Shown here piece after piece: positions 52,936 to 63,800 of a DNA stretch of 64,000 nt. Position numbers and translations under genes: made by a program. How positions within the stretch are numbered: the first letter of the stretch is position 1; every line of letters begins with the position of its first letter. The notes below the pieces were generated by a model. That model was not told the origin of the DNA and searched no databases. It saw nothing but the letters and a program-made list of their open reading frames with translations. Source of the stretch: Rubrivivax sp. (GTDB taxonomy: Bacteria > Pseudomonadota > Gammaproteobacteria > Burkholderiales > Burkholderiaceae_C); the NCBI GenBank assembly GCA_027484825.1, contig JAIXSE010000014.1, positions 160,524-224,523 on the forward strand, in the 5' to 3' direction.

Positions 52936-53645
52936 GTTCCTCCCTCGACGACGCCGCCCATCTGGCGGCCCAACTGCTGGCCCGACGCTGGCTGCCGCGC
53001 AACCAGCCGCTGGTGCGCCGGGCCCTGATCGATCAGGAGCTCTGGCGCGCCGTCAACGAGCGGCTGGCCGCCGTGGGCATGCGCATCGTGGACAACGTCT
53101 ATGCCGACCACATCAGCGTGGCCATGCTGCGCCCGGCGGAGGTGGCGGTGTTTGGTGAGACGGGCCTGGCGTCCAACAACAACCTGGACCTGCCGCGCGA
53201 CGGCGTGGCCCTGCTGGTGGTGCTGTGGGCGCTGATCGTGCTGCCCAAGCGCCAACGCCAGCTGGCCCGCGCCGAAGAAGCCGCCGAAGGGCAGGGCGAG
53301 ATGTTCGCCACCGACAAGCCGATGCCCAGCGCCGCCAGCAGCGCCCCGACGCTGTCCTATCGCAGTCTGCTGGCCGACTTCGGCAACCAGCTGGGCAAGA
53401 AGATGCGGCTGGACGCCAACCTCAAGCTGCTGGAGCGTCAGGGCTTCATCACCCGCAAGGGCGAGGACATTGCCGAAGGCCCGCTGCTGGACCTGCTGCT
53501 GGACTACGACACCCTGGCGCCGCGCATCCTGGACGGCGCGCTGGCCGACGTCCTGGCCCGCTCCACCGACGGCGAGTCGAGCCCTTTGCTCACTGCCATC
53601 CTGGCAGCCCGCCACAACGAAGAATCTGACCTGAGCGATTCCTGA
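52932..53645 (+). CDS. mksE: MksE/JetB-like condensin subunit
   Basis: A 237-residue protein with winged-helix-like elements (LDDAAHLAAQLLARRWLPRN near the start; VDNVYADHISVAMLRPAEVA; LVVLWALIVLPKRQR). Its ATG overlaps the mksF stop (ATGA) and its stop overlaps the mksB ATG (TGATG). The position and size match MksE, which bridges kleisin and ATPase. Sequence identity alone would not be enough. Confidence 0.75.
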   Translation: MSSSLDDAAHLAAQLLARRWLPRNQPLVRRALIDQELWRAVNERLAAVGMRIVDNVYADHISVAMLRPAEVAVFGETGLASNNNLDLPRDGVALLVVLWALIVLPKRQRQLARAEEAAEGQGEMFATDKPMPSAASSAPTLSYRSLLADFGNQLGKKMRLDANLKLLERQGFITRKGEDIAEGPLLDLLLDYDTLAPRILDGALADVLARSTDGESSPLLTAILAARHNEESDLSDS

Positions 53646-56464
53646 TGTTTCATCTCCAATCCCTGGAACTGCTGCACTGGGACTATTGCCGCCGCGTCTC
53701 GATGCCGCTGGATGGCAACATCATCACCATTGCCGGCCCGAACGGCTCGGGCAAGACCACGCTGCTGGATGCCATGCGCACCCTGCTGGGCCTGGAATGC
53801 TCCGGCGGCCGCACCTACAAGACCTATGCGCGCCATGCCAATGCGGAAACCGCCTGGCTGCGCGCGCTGGTGGACAACCGCCCGCGCGGGCGGCAGAACA
53901 GCAGCCGGCCCTTTGCCAGCTCGCTGCTGTATTCGGACCAGGTGACCCTGGCCTGCCGCATCTCCCGCCAGGGCGGGGACTGGGTGCGCCGCTACATCCT
54001 GGCGGACGGGGTGCATGAGATCGAGGCCCTGGACCAGAAAGCCGACAAGGACTGGCTGGGCATCGAAGCCTGGAAGAAGCGTCTGGAAGCTGCCGGCCTG
54101 ACCCGCGCTATCGGCCGCGTGCTGGCGCTGGAGCAGGGCCAGACCGACCGCTTGTGCGAGCTCTCGTCCAAGGAACTGCTGCGCCTGGTCTTCGAAGTCT
54201 TCGGCGACCAGGAAGTGCTGGACCGTTATGAACTGGCCCGCAACCATCAGCAGCAACTGCTCAAGGAAGTGGAGCAGGCCACCCACGAACTCTCGCATGC
54301 GCAGGCACAGCTGTCCGACCTGTCCAACCGGGTCAACAGCTACCAGCAGTACCAGCTGCGCCTGAAGGAGCGCGAGCGCCTGGCCACTGAGGTGGTGCCG
54401 GTGCTGCAATGGAGCGAGCAGCGCCAGCGCACCGCGCAGCAACTGCGCGACCTGCACCGGCAGCGCCTGTTCGCCCGCTCCGACGAGCGCGGCATGAGCG
54501 AGAAGCGGGCCCATCTGCTGTCGCTGTTCCAGGCGCAGGAGGCTGCGCGCACCCGTCAGAGCGAATTGGAGACGCAGCGCAAGGAAGCGCGGCAGGCCTT
54601 CGAAGCCGCGCGTGACGGCGAGCGTCCGATGGAAGCCCTGGTCAAGCGCGAGGAAGACCTCAAGGCGCTGGCCGCCGTCGAAACCGACGGCTCGGCCCTG
54701 ACCACCCGGCTGGAAGAGCTGGGCACCCGCCAGCATGAACTGCGCGAGAGCTTCACCCGCCACAACGACCAGTTGCGCAAGGCGCAGGCCGCCATGGATG
54801 CGCTCAGCGGCCAGCGTCTGCCGCCGCCGCCGCAGGAAGTCACACGCTTTCGCAAGGCGCTGGACGAAGCCGGCATCGCCCACCATGTGCTGGCCGACTG
54901 CATCGACATCTCGGACGACCAGTGGCGCGCCGCCGCTGAAGGCTTCCTGCGCCCCTCCCGCTGGGTGGTGGTGCTGGCGCACAGCAGCGATGAAGGGCAG
55001 GCCTATCGACTGGCCTCGCGCGAGCGTTATCGGCACTACGTGGTGGCCGACGGGGAACAGGCCCCGGCGGTCAGCCCCAAGCACAGTCTGCTGTCGGTGC
55101 TGAAGTTCAATGCCAAGGCGCCGGGCTGGCTGCTGCGGCAACTGGCCTCGATCCGCTGTGTGGCCGACACGGAAGAGGGCGCCCGCATCGGCGGTGAATG
55201 GATCACCCCGGATGCCTACTACCGCGATGGCCGCGGCGGTCGCAGCCTGTGGGTGGAGCCACGCGAATTCCAGTTTGGCGTGTCGGCGCTGGATGCCCGG
55301 CGGACGTCGCTGGAGAAGGAATTGGCGCGCTACGACCTGGAGCTCTCGCGCATTGCCAAGGAGCAGGTCGACATCGAACGCCAGCTCAAGGACGCCCAGC
55401 GGGCCGCGCAAGGCCACAAGGCCGCGCAGGAGCTGATCGAGCGGGCCGAGGAATTCGCGCAGGCGCGCGCCCGGCTGCCGGGCTTGCGTCAGTCGCGCAT
55501 CGAAGCGTCCACCCGCATGGCGGCGCTGGACCAGGAGCATGACCGCGCCGTGGCCCAGGGCACCCGCAGCGAGCGGGACTATGAAGCCGCCCAGGCGTCT
55601 TTGAAGGCCAGCGAGGACAACGTCTCCCGTGCCGAGCGCGACTGGGTGTCCCGCCGCGATGACCTGCTGGCCCAGGCCCGTCTGTCGCGCGAGGCCAAGG
55701 CGCGCTTCCCGGCCGGCTGGACTCACCCGTCCCGCCTGGCGGTGCTGCGCGACGAATTCGAGAATGCCAAGCAGGCCGAGATTGCGGCGCGTCACGTCCA
55801 GCAGGAGCTGGACACCGGCGTTTGGGAAACCGACCCGCAGGTGCAGGACCGGCATGCCCGCATGCAGGTGGCCGTGCTGGAGCAGACCACGCAACTGGAC
55901 GACCGGCGCGCCAGCAACGAGATGGCGCGGATTGCCGCCTTCAATGCCCGCGAGCGCTACATCGACGTGCTGCGCGCCACCGTGCGACGCTACAAGAAGA
56001 ATGTGCAGGAGCTGGGCGAGCTGGCCGGTGTGCATGCCCAGGCCGAATTGCCGCATCTGGACAATGACGACACGGTGCTGGCCCAGGCCGGTCTGCATGT
56101 GAAGTTCAACTTCGACGGCAAGGGCGAAGTGGGCCTGAACGACGGGGAAGCCTCTGGCGGCCAGCAGGTGCTCAAGAGCCTGATCCTGCTGGTGGGCCTG
56201 ATGAAGGACGACGACGCGCCGGGCGGCTTTGTCTTCATCGACGAGCCGTTTGCCCACCTGGACGTGCGCAACATCCAGCTGGTCGGCCACTTCCTCAAGA
56301 GCACGCGGGCGCAGTATCTGCTGACGACACCGATCACCCACAACGTGGAGGTGTTCGAGCCGTCGGAGATCACGCTGGTGACCAGCAAGAAGCCGCGCGG
56401 TGAGCGCTGGGCGCCGCCGATTGCGGTGCTGGCGCGGCGGCCGGAAGCGTCGGTCTACGGTTGA
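53645..56464 (+). CDS. mksB: MksB/JetC-like SMC ATPase
   Basis: A 939-residue SMC-like ATPase. Walker A GPNGSGKTT is at residues 31-39. The middle is coiled coil with a broad break around residues 380-540 (hinge-like, NHQQQLLKEVEQATHELSHA on the way in). The C-terminal head has the signature EASGGQQVLKSLILL (about 834-848) and Walker B GGFVFIDEPFAHLDVRN (about 862). It is the motor of a condensin that organises chromosomal DNA. No JetD/MksG nuclease gene follows, unlike Wadjet defence operons. Confidence 0.85.
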   Translation: MFHLQSLELLHWDYCRRVSMPLDGNIITIAGPNGSGKTTLLDAMRTLLGLECSGGRTYKTYARHANAETAWLRALVDNRPRGRQNSSRPFASSLLYSDQVTLACRISRQGGDWVRRYILADGVHEIEALDQKADKDWLGIEAWKKRLEAAGLTRAIGRVLALEQGQTDRLCELSSKELLRLVFEVFGDQEVLDRYELARNHQQQLLKEVEQATHELSHAQAQLSDLSNRVNSYQQYQLRLKERERLATEVVPVLQWSEQRQRTAQQLRDLHRQRLFARSDERGMSEKRAHLLSLFQAQEAARTRQSELETQRKEARQAFEAARDGERPMEALVKREEDLKALAAVETDGSALTTRLEELGTRQHELRESFTRHNDQLRKAQAAMDALSGQRLPPPPQEVTRFRKALDEAGIAHHVLADCIDISDDQWRAAAEGFLRPSRWVVVLAHSSDEGQAYRLASRERYRHYVVADGEQAPAVSPKHSLLSVLKFNAKAPGWLLRQLASIRCVADTEEGARIGGEWITPDAYYRDGRGGRSLWVEPREFQFGVSALDARRTSLEKELARYDLELSRIAKEQVDIERQLKDAQRAAQGHKAAQELIERAEEFAQARARLPGLRQSRIEASTRMAALDQEHDRAVAQGTRSERDYEAAQASLKASEDNVSRAERDWVSRRDDLLAQARLSREAKARFPAGWTHPSRLAVLRDEFENAKQAEIAARHVQQELDTGVWETDPQVQDRHARMQVAVLEQTTQLDDRRASNEMARIAAFNARERYIDVLRATVRRYKKNVQELGELAGVHAQAELPHLDNDDTVLAQAGLHVKFNFDGKGEVGLNDGEASGGQQVLKSLILLVGLMKDDDAPGGFVFIDEPFAHLDVRNIQLVGHFLKSTRAQYLLTTPITHNVEVFEPSEITLVTSKKPRGERWAPPIAVLARRPEASVYG

Positions 56465-56490
56465 TCCGTCGCCGGTTGATGCAGGGAAAG

Positions 56491-56514
56491 GGCGCCGTCA
56501 CGGCGCCTTTTTTT
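56491..56514 (+). terminator. Rho-independent terminator after mksB
   Basis: GGCGCCG-TCA-CGGCGCC (56491-56507) followed by seven T. It separates mksB from the converging MFS gene. Confidence 0.92.
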
Positions 56515-56529
56515 CGTCCGTCGGCAGTG

Positions 56530-57750
56530 TCACTGACGCGTGGGCGTGCGCGGCGGAATCCACTTCCCCAGCAGCCCGGCCGCCAACAAGGCCAGCAGCC
56601 CGGTGACCGCAATGCCGCCGGACAGGGACACCGTCGCGATCAAGGCGGACAGCAAGGCCGGCCCGGTGGAGCCGCCCACATCGGACAGGAAACGCCACAC
56701 CCCGAGGAAGTAGGCCCGGCCCAGGCGAGGTGCATGATCGGCGCCCAGCGTCATGATCAGCCCGGAGCCGATGCCGTTGCCGATGCCAACCGCCATGGCC
56801 GCGATCAGCAGCGAGGTCATGCCGGTGGTCCACGGCATCAGCAGCATGGCCACGCCGATGATCACCATGGACGGCACCGCCACCCACCGGCGACCCTTGA
56901 GATCCATCACACGGCCGGCCGGGTAGAACAGCAGCATCTCGACGCCGCCGGACAGGCCGTAGATCAGCGATGCAGCGGCCGGTGCCAGCGCTAGATGATC
57001 GGCCCACAGCGGAATCACCGCCTGCCGCGATGAGCGTACCGCGCTCACCAGGAGAACGCCCAGGCCGAGGGTGAGAAACACATGCCGATGGTCGCGCAGG
57101 ATGCTGCCGAAGTTCACCGGTGCGGGCGCCGCTTGGCCAGCGGGCACGGGCGGCGCTTGAAGGTCTGGCAAGCGCGCCCCGATGGCGGCCGCGCACAGCA
57201 CGCCGGCAATGCCCACCGCAAAGGCCGCCGAGACGCCGAACAGATGAATGGCCCCCGCGGCCAGGAAGGGCCCGATGAACATGCCGATGCGCATCACACC
57301 GCCCAGCGTGGACAGCGCGCGGGCCCGGTATAGCGGCGGCACCGCTTCGGTGAGGTAGCTCTGCCGCGCCAGGTTGTAGACCGCCTGGGACATGCCCACC
57401 ATGAAGCAACCGGCCGCAAAGAACACCAGCTGATGGGTGAAGACCGACAGGCACATGCCCAGCGCGCTCCAGATGCCCGCCGCGATGATGGCGCCGCGCT
57501 CGCCCCAGCGCATGGTGATCAGCGAGGCCGGGACATTGTTCAGCAGCGACCCCAGGCTGATCAGCGTGACGATGAAGGCCGCCATCGAGACCGAGGCGCC
57601 CAGGTCCCGCGCCATCAGCGGCACGATCGGCAGGATGGCCCCTTCACCGAGACCGAACATCAGCGACGGTCCGAACGCCGGAACGGCGATCTTGCGGAAC
57701 GAGAATTCGGGGGACTGGGCAGGCTCGGTGGGCGGGGAGATGGAAGACAT
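56530..57750 (-). CDS. MFS transporter
   Basis: A 406-residue transporter with twelve hydrophobic segments. It begins with a soluble start SSISPPTEPAQSPEFSFRKI and then FGPSLMFGLGEGAILPIVPL. The cytoplasmic loop after TM2 shows NNVPASLITMRWGERGAIIA (degenerate family motif A), and a second motif, YPAGRVMDLKGRRWVAVPSM, is in the C-terminal half. It resembles drug or metabolite exporters of the DHA type. Substrate unknown. It converges on mksB and shares the hairpin region. Confidence 0.88.
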   Translation of the reverse strand: MSSISPPTEPAQSPEFSFRKIAVPAFGPSLMFGLGEGAILPIVPLMARDLGASVSMAAFIVTLISLGSLLNNVPASLITMRWGERGAIIAAGIWSALGMCLSVFTHQLVFFAAGCFMVGMSQAVYNLARQSYLTEAVPPLYRARALSTLGGVMRIGMFIGPFLAAGAIHLFGVSAAFAVGIAGVLCAAAIGARLPDLQAPPVPAGQAAPAPVNFGSILRDHRHVFLTLGLGVLLVSAVRSSRQAVIPLWADHLALAPAAASLIYGLSGGVEMLLFYPAGRVMDLKGRRWVAVPSMVIIGVAMLLMPWTTGMTSLLIAAMAVGIGNGIGSGLIMTLGADHAPRLGRAYFLGVWRFLSDVGGSTGPALLSALIATVSLSGGIAVTGLLALLAAGLLGKWIPPRTPTRQ

Positions 57751-57923
57751 CAGGAGGGCACCGGAAGCGACGGCAGGAATGCCTGTGGGGCATTTTGCGT
57801 CGACTGGGTGTCTGAACGTTTTCCGGGGCTGCTCGGGGTGCGATGTGTGGATGCGGGCACCGTGGCGCGGCGGCGCGGCGGTGCAGCTTCAGACGGCCGG
57901 AGTGGCCCGTCCGCGCGCTGGCG

Positions 57924-58505
57924 TCAGTCGCAGCGTCCTGTTGATCTGAACTTGTCTGCGGACCCGATCAATGCAATGCGCCGCTCAGCGCCCTGACCAA
58001 GGACGCAGAAGGTGGTCGAATATCCGAAGATCGGATCGTTAGGATCTGATGGTCGGACTCTGATCGAGACGCTGTAAGGTCGCCCATCCTGCAACTCTCC
58101 AGCGGGTGCGGCAGTGGCGGATTCCGCAGGGACACCATACACGATGCACCCCACGGTGGACAGCGTGGAGACCGGTGCGCCTTGCATGGGCGGGTAAGTC
58201 ATCCGCCAGACTTCCTTGGGAGACTGCAGCGAGAGGTCGGTCACGGCCAAGGCTCCCAGACGTGCATTCGGATCCCGCTTCTGATCCTTGGCGGAGAGGG
58301 AGAAGCAGGGCTGGCCGGTGGCCAGCAGCTTGATCTCGACATCGCCCCGGCCCGAAAGAGCCCAGCTGCTCATTGGCAGACAGAACCCGGCGAAAAGCGC
58401 GACCCGACGGAAGGCTCGCCTTGTCAGCGGGACGACTCTTGCAATCCACCCTGCGCCCGATCGTCTCAGGGGTTTCCATGATCCGCCGACGCCATTGGGC
58501 CCCAT
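57924..58505 (-). CDS. Exported protein of unknown function
   Basis: A frame of about 193 residues from the ATG at 58505; a longer start at 58637 is possible. A hydrophobic stretch FRRVALFAGFCLPMSSWALS at about residues 31-50 looks like a signal peptide, and the true start may therefore be a later, non-ATG codon. The mature part runs DVEIKLLATGQPCFSLSAKD to DPNDPIFGYSTTFCVLGQGA, with two or three cysteines and a likely beta structure. No family recognised. It is divergent from the endoglucanase gene. Confidence 0.5.
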   Translation of the reverse strand: MGPNGVGGSWKPLRRSGAGWIARVVPLTRRAFRRVALFAGFCLPMSSWALSGRGDVEIKLLATGQPCFSLSAKDQKRDPNARLGALAVTDLSLQSPKEVWRMTYPPMQGAPVSTLSTVGCIVYGVPAESATAAPAGELQDGRPYSVSIRVRPSDPNDPIFGYSTTFCVLGQGAERRIALIGSADKFRSTGRCD

Positions 58506-58657
58506 TCCATTCAGAGGAATCACTGCGGGAAGTTGCCAACTGTTGCGGGTTGATGGGAGCACGTTAACAAGCTTGCGTGAAACACTGTGCCGGCGTTGAG
58601 AAGCCCTGGGAGGGGCGCTCGTCCGCTTCCAACTCATTGGTCAAGAAAGGCCCTGTC

Positions 58658-60442
58658 ATGAAGCTGAAGTCCCTATGCACGGCGCGACATGCGCTGCTGG
58701 CCGCATTGCTGATCGGCCACACCGCCATTGCAATGGCTGACGTTGCGCCGCTGTCCGTCAGTGGCAACAAGATCCTGGCCGGCGGTCAGCCCGCCAGCTT
58801 TGCCGGTAACAGTCTATTCTGGAGCAACACCGGCTGGGGCGGCGAAAAGTACTACAACGGCAATGTTGTGAGCTGGCTGAAGAATGACTGGAAATCCCGC
58901 GTCATTCGAGTGGCCATGGGCGTGGACGAGGGGGGCGGATATCTGCAGGATCCGGCCGGCAACAAGGCGCGTCTCAAGGCGGTGGTGGATGCCGCCATTG
59001 CCAACGACATGTATGTGATCATCGATTGGCACAGCCATCATGCAGAGGACTACCGTGCGCAAGCCGTGGCCTTCTTCGATGAAATGGCCCGCACCTACGG
59101 AAAGAACAATCACGTCATCTATGAGGTCTACAACGAGCCGCTGAACATCTCGTGGAGCGGCACGATCAAGCCCTATGCACAGGCCGTGATCAACGCCATT
59201 CGCGCGGTGGACCCGGACAACCTGATCATCGTGGGCACGCCCAATTGGTCGCAGGATGTGGATGCCGCCTCGCGAGATCCGATCAGCGGCGCCAACATCG
59301 CCTACACGCTTCACTTCTACGCCGGCAGTCACGGCCAGTGGCTGCGGGACAAGGCCCAGACCGCCCTGAACAACGGCATTGCACTGTTCGTGACCGAATG
59401 GGGCTCGGTCGGCGCCAGCGGTGACGGCGGCGTGGCCACCAGTGAAACCTGGGCCTGGGTCGACTTCATGAAGGCCAAGGGCATCAGCAATGCCAACTGG
59501 GCCTTGAATGACAAGTCCGAAGGCGCATCGGCCCTGGTGCCCGGCGCCAGCAGCCAAGGCGGCTGGTCCGCCGGTCAGCTCACCGCCTCGGGAGCCTTGA
59601 CCAAGCAGATCATCGGCGGCTGGCCCGCCGGCCCGGCCCCTACGCCTGGCTGCACGCGCGTGTCGATTCCGGCGCAGATCCAGGCGGAGGCCTACTGCCA
59701 GATGTCGGGCGTGCAGGTGGAATCCACCACCGATGCCAATGGCGGCAGCAATGTCGGCTACATCGACACCGGCGACTGGATGACCTATGACGTCAATGTG
59801 CCGGCGGCTGGCAGCTATGTGGTCAAGTACCGCGTGGCCAGCGCCTCCGGCGGCGGTGTCATTCAGATGGAAAAGGGCGGCGGCGGAGCCGTGTATGGCA
59901 CGGTGAACCTGCCGTCCACCGGCGGCTGGCAGAACTGGACGACGGTGACGCAGACGGTGTCGCTGCCGGCCAGTCAGCAGACGCTGGGGGTGGTCGCAAA
60001 GTCGGGCGGCTTCAACCTCAACTGGGTGGACATCAGCCGCTCGGGCGATCCCGTGGACGGCGGCATCACCATCCAGGCAGAAAACTTCGACGCGATGAGC
60101 GGCGTGCAGACCGAAGCCACCACCGATTCCGGCGGCGGCCTCAACGTCGGCTATCTGGATGCGGGCGACTGGTTGTCCTACCCCACCGTCAACATTGCCA
60201 CGGCCGGCACCTACACAATTGAATACCGGGTCGCCAGCCTGAATGGCGGCGGCAACCTGCAACTGGAAGAAGCGGGCGGCAGCGTGGTGTATGGCTCGGT
60301 GAACATCCCGTCCACCGGCGGCTGGCAGAACTGGGTGACGGTCAAGCACACGGTGCAACTGCCGGCCGGTCAACGCAAGTTTGGCATTGCGGTGCGCAAT
60401 GGGGGCTACAACCTGAACTGGTTGCGGATCACCAAGTCGTGA
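58658..60442 (+). CDS. GH5 endoglucanase with two CBM6 modules
   Basis: A 594-residue secreted glycosidase. Signal peptide at residues 1-28 (cut near AMA-DV). The GH5 catalytic domain follows (about 30-330), with acid/base Glu160 in YEVYNEP and nucleophile Glu247 in LFVTEWGS. Two carbohydrate-binding modules of family 6 follow (about 345-467 and 475-594), each with IQAE(A/N)(Y/F), GYxDxGDWxxY and GGWQNW. Together they suggest hydrolysis of cellulose or other beta-glucans outside the cell. The start has AAGAAAGG upstream. A perfect terminator follows. Confidence 0.94.
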   Translation: MKLKSLCTARHALLAALLIGHTAIAMADVAPLSVSGNKILAGGQPASFAGNSLFWSNTGWGGEKYYNGNVVSWLKNDWKSRVIRVAMGVDEGGGYLQDPAGNKARLKAVVDAAIANDMYVIIDWHSHHAEDYRAQAVAFFDEMARTYGKNNHVIYEVYNEPLNISWSGTIKPYAQAVINAIRAVDPDNLIIVGTPNWSQDVDAASRDPISGANIAYTLHFYAGSHGQWLRDKAQTALNNGIALFVTEWGSVGASGDGGVATSETWAWVDFMKAKGISNANWALNDKSEGASALVPGASSQGGWSAGQLTASGALTKQIIGGWPAGPAPTPGCTRVSIPAQIQAEAYCQMSGVQVESTTDANGGSNVGYIDTGDWMTYDVNVPAAGSYVVKYRVASASGGGVIQMEKGGGGAVYGTVNLPSTGGWQNWTTVTQTVSLPASQQTLGVVAKSGGFNLNWVDISRSGDPVDGGITIQAENFDAMSGVQTEATTDSGGGLNVGYLDAGDWLSYPTVNIATAGTYTIEYRVASLNGGGNLQLEEAGGSVVYGSVNIPSTGGWQNWVTVKHTVQLPAGQRKFGIAVRNGGYNLNWLRITKS

Positions 60443-60483
60443 TGCGGCGGCCCTGAGCGGGCCTTGCCAGATCCATAGAGAAG

Positions 60484-60514
60484 CGGGCAGTCAGGCGACT
60501 GCCCGTTTTTTTTT
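60484..60514 (+). terminator. Rho-independent terminator after the endoglucanase gene
   Basis: CGGGCAGTC-AGGC-GACTGCCCG (60484-60505), nine-base stem, followed by nine T. Confidence 0.95.
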
Positions 60515-60861
60515 GCGTGTGTTGGAGCGGTTGAGGCGGTGAGTGGGGCGACGGGGGATGTGGTCTCCCCACCGCGAGGGGGCGCTGTTCCCCTGCCTGG
60601 GCGTTGTCGCATGGGAATGCCGCAGCGAATTGGCATTCATAGGCCATAGGTGAGCCGAGCGCCTCTCCCTAGAGTTCGCTCGCATGTCACTCGCTGGCCT
60701 CAAGGCTGACGGGTGCTCCAGGACAGCATCCATGCTCTGCATGGTGCGATCCGACCACTCGCGATTCAAGGCCGAGACTCAGGTTCGCGCCTCAAGGTCG
60801 CGCCTCAAGGGGGTCCGGTGGTGCGTGTCCTGGATGGGTCAGACCAACCAGCACGCGAGCC
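60515..60861. other. Upstream region of the adhesin gene
   Basis: About 350 bases with no supported gene. The adhesin promoter must lie here. A short direct repeat, CGCGCCTCAAGG, occurs twice near 60787-60810. No strong -10/-35 pair or sigma-54 site was found. Confidence 0.4.
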
Positions 60862-63800
60862 ATGAACAAACTTCAATTCCGGATTGTTTTCAACAAACGG
60901 CGCGGCCAGTTGATGGCGGTGGCGGAGACAGCCCGAGCGCACACTCGGGCGGCAGGGCAGACGGATGGGGCGTCGCGGCCTGCATCGAGCGCGGTGGAGA
61001 CGGTGGCGCCGGCCGCGTGCGGCCCGCCGGGGGTGATCGCGCTGGCCGCGGCGTTGGTGGTCGGCGCCGTGTTGACCGGCTGGCCTGTTGAGACTGCCGA
61101 GGCCCGGACACAAACACCAACGCCTGCACCAACGCAAGCCCAGACCCAGGTTCCGACGCCGATGCAGTCGAGCGCTACGCAACAGCCGTGGCGCAAACCG
61201 CAGACCCGCGTGGTGGCGGACCCATCGGCCCCGGCGAATCAGCGGCCCACTGTGTTGACGGCACCAAACGGGACACCGCTGGTCAACATCCAGTCTCCCA
61301 GCGCGGCGGGGGTGTCCCGCAACACCTACGGCCAGTTTGATGTGGGTGAGCAGGGCGTCATCCTCAACAACTCGCGCACCGACGCTGCCACCCAGCTCGG
61401 TGGCTGGGTGTCTGGCAATCCGTGGCTGGCCAAGGGGGAGGCGCGGGTCATCCTCAATGAAGTCAACAGCACCCACCCGAGCCAGCTCAATGGCTATGTC
61501 GAGGTGGCGGGGCGGCGTGCTGAAGTGATCATTGCGAACCCGGCTGGCATCCAGGTGGATGGCGGGGGCTTCATCAACGCCAGTGGCGCCGTTTTGACCA
61601 CGGGCACGCCGCGAATGGATGCGGCGGGGCACATCAGCGGCTATGCGGTGCAGGGCGGGCTGATCCGCATCGAGGGTGCGGGCCTGGACGGGAGCTCGAC
61701 GGACTACACCGCCCTGCTGTCGCGCGCGGTGGCGCTCAATGCCGGGTTCTGGGCCCAGGACGCGCGAATCCAGACCGGGACGCAGGTGATGTCAACAGAC
61801 ACCGCCAGCGCGGGGGAGGGGGCGGGGGCGGCCCTGGTTCCAAGCGGGGAGCGACCGCGTTATGCCCTGGACAGCACAGCGCTGGGCGGGATCTATGCGC
61901 AGCGGATCACGCTGGTGGGAACCGAGGCGGGGCTGGGGGTTCGTCAGGCCGGCCAGATCGTCGGTGGACAACTGACGCTGAGCGCCGATGGCTGGCTGGA
62001 CAACACCGGCACGGTGTACGCCCAACAAGCCGATGCGACGGGCGCACCCAGCTTGCGGATGTCATCGGGTGAGGGCATCCGCAATGGCGGGTGGTTGGCC
62101 TCTCAGGGGTCGGTGGTTCTTCGTGCCCCTGAACTGCAATCGACCGTTGACGGTGTGACGGCTGCGGGTATGGGGGCGGACGGCAGGGTCTCGGTTCCAG
62201 GCTCAGTCGCCGGTGCTGATGGAAGCGCGGGTGCAGGCGAGCGTGTGGGCGCGGCCAACCTGACGCTCACGGCCAGCAGATCTCAGCAACACGCGGGGCA
62301 GTTGCTTGCGCCGTCCCGGATTGAGGTAGAGGCGCCTTGGCTTGATCTGAGCGGTGTCCAGGCCAATGGCCATGCCATTGCGCTCAACGCGGACCGGGTC
62401 GTGGCCCGGGGCGCGACGCTGGTGGCCGCGGACAAGCTGGACGTTGTGGCTGGCGCCTTCGCGGATCTAGCAGACGCTCAGGCACAGGCACGCACCTTGC
62501 AGATCTCCGCGAGGGAGATTCAGGTGGATGGGGCGGCAATGGCCGCTTCCTCGGGGCTGACCCTCGCGGCGGTGCAAGGGTTGTCGGCCACGAAGGCCGG
62601 ACTGATGGCCGATGCGCTTGCACTGTCCGCCCACCATGCTGATCTCTCCGGGGGAGCGTTTCTGCAGACTGGCACGCAGGCGCTGAACCTGAGCCTGGAC
62701 GGCCCACTGAAGGCAGACAGCACGCGTATCGCCGCCAATGCCAGCGATCTGAGCCTGACGGCTGGCGCCATCACCGCGCGTGACGCGAGCATTGAGCACT
62801 ACGGCACTGGGCGCTTGTCCGTGCGCTCGGTGGGGTGGAGGCTGGGTGATGACCCGTCACAGAACGGCGCGCTGGATATCACTGCCGCGCGGCTGTTGAC
62901 GGGTGGGCATTTCGACCTGGCTGCGGGGAATGCGACGCTCGATCAGGCGCAAGTTGTGGCCCAGTCGTTGGACTGGCAGACCGGGGAACTCTCGCATCAG
63001 GGCGCGCATACACAAATCGCGGGGCTTGAGACGTCCCGCATCGTCAGCCTGAGGACGGTCGACAACCGGCTCGGACGCATCGAATCCAACAGCAGTCGGC
63101 TGACGGTTCAAGGCGCAAGGGTGGACAACGGCAGCGGGGTGCTGTCGTCGGTGGGTAGCCTGAGCGTGGACGCGCAAAGCCTGAGCAATCGGGCAGGGCT
63201 GGTTTTGTCGAATGAGCGGCTGGACATCGGCGCCTCGCAAGTGCCGGCGCTGCTGGACAACACCGGTGGGCAACTGGGCGCGGCTGAGGTGGCCGTGACC
63301 GCGGGGCTGGTGATGAATGCTGGCGGTGTGGTGTCGGCCACGCATGCCGCTGCTGTCGAAGCCGGGGCGTGGCAACAGGGTGACGGTCGTCTGGAAGCGA
63401 CCACCCTGACCGTGAACGCGACGCGGTGGGAGGGTGCCGGGACGGTGTATGCGCGCGGTCAGGCCAGCTTCACGGCGGGGCTGCTGCAAAGCGCCGGGCT
63501 GCTGGCAGCGGGCGGCGCACTCCAGGTGCGTGCGGATCAGGTGAACGCGTCAGGTTTGATGGCGGCTGGCCTGCGGTCGGACGGCACCCTGACGCCAGAT
63601 GCTGAAGCGCAGGCGGTGCGGGGTGTGCTGTCGTTGAAGGCTGGAGCGCTGTCCAACACGGGTGCGATCCAGAGCAGTGGTGCTGCCGATCTGGCAGTTA
63701 CCGGTCAGTTGCACAACGCGGGGGTGGTGTACGCACAGGGCGCTGCGGCGGTCCGCGCGGATCAGGTGATCAATCCGGGGACGATCGCGTCGCAAGGTGA

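Noticed and set aside
51316..56464. Complete Wadjet defence system
   Set aside because: JetD is needed and is not present; a terminator and a reversed MFS gene follow.
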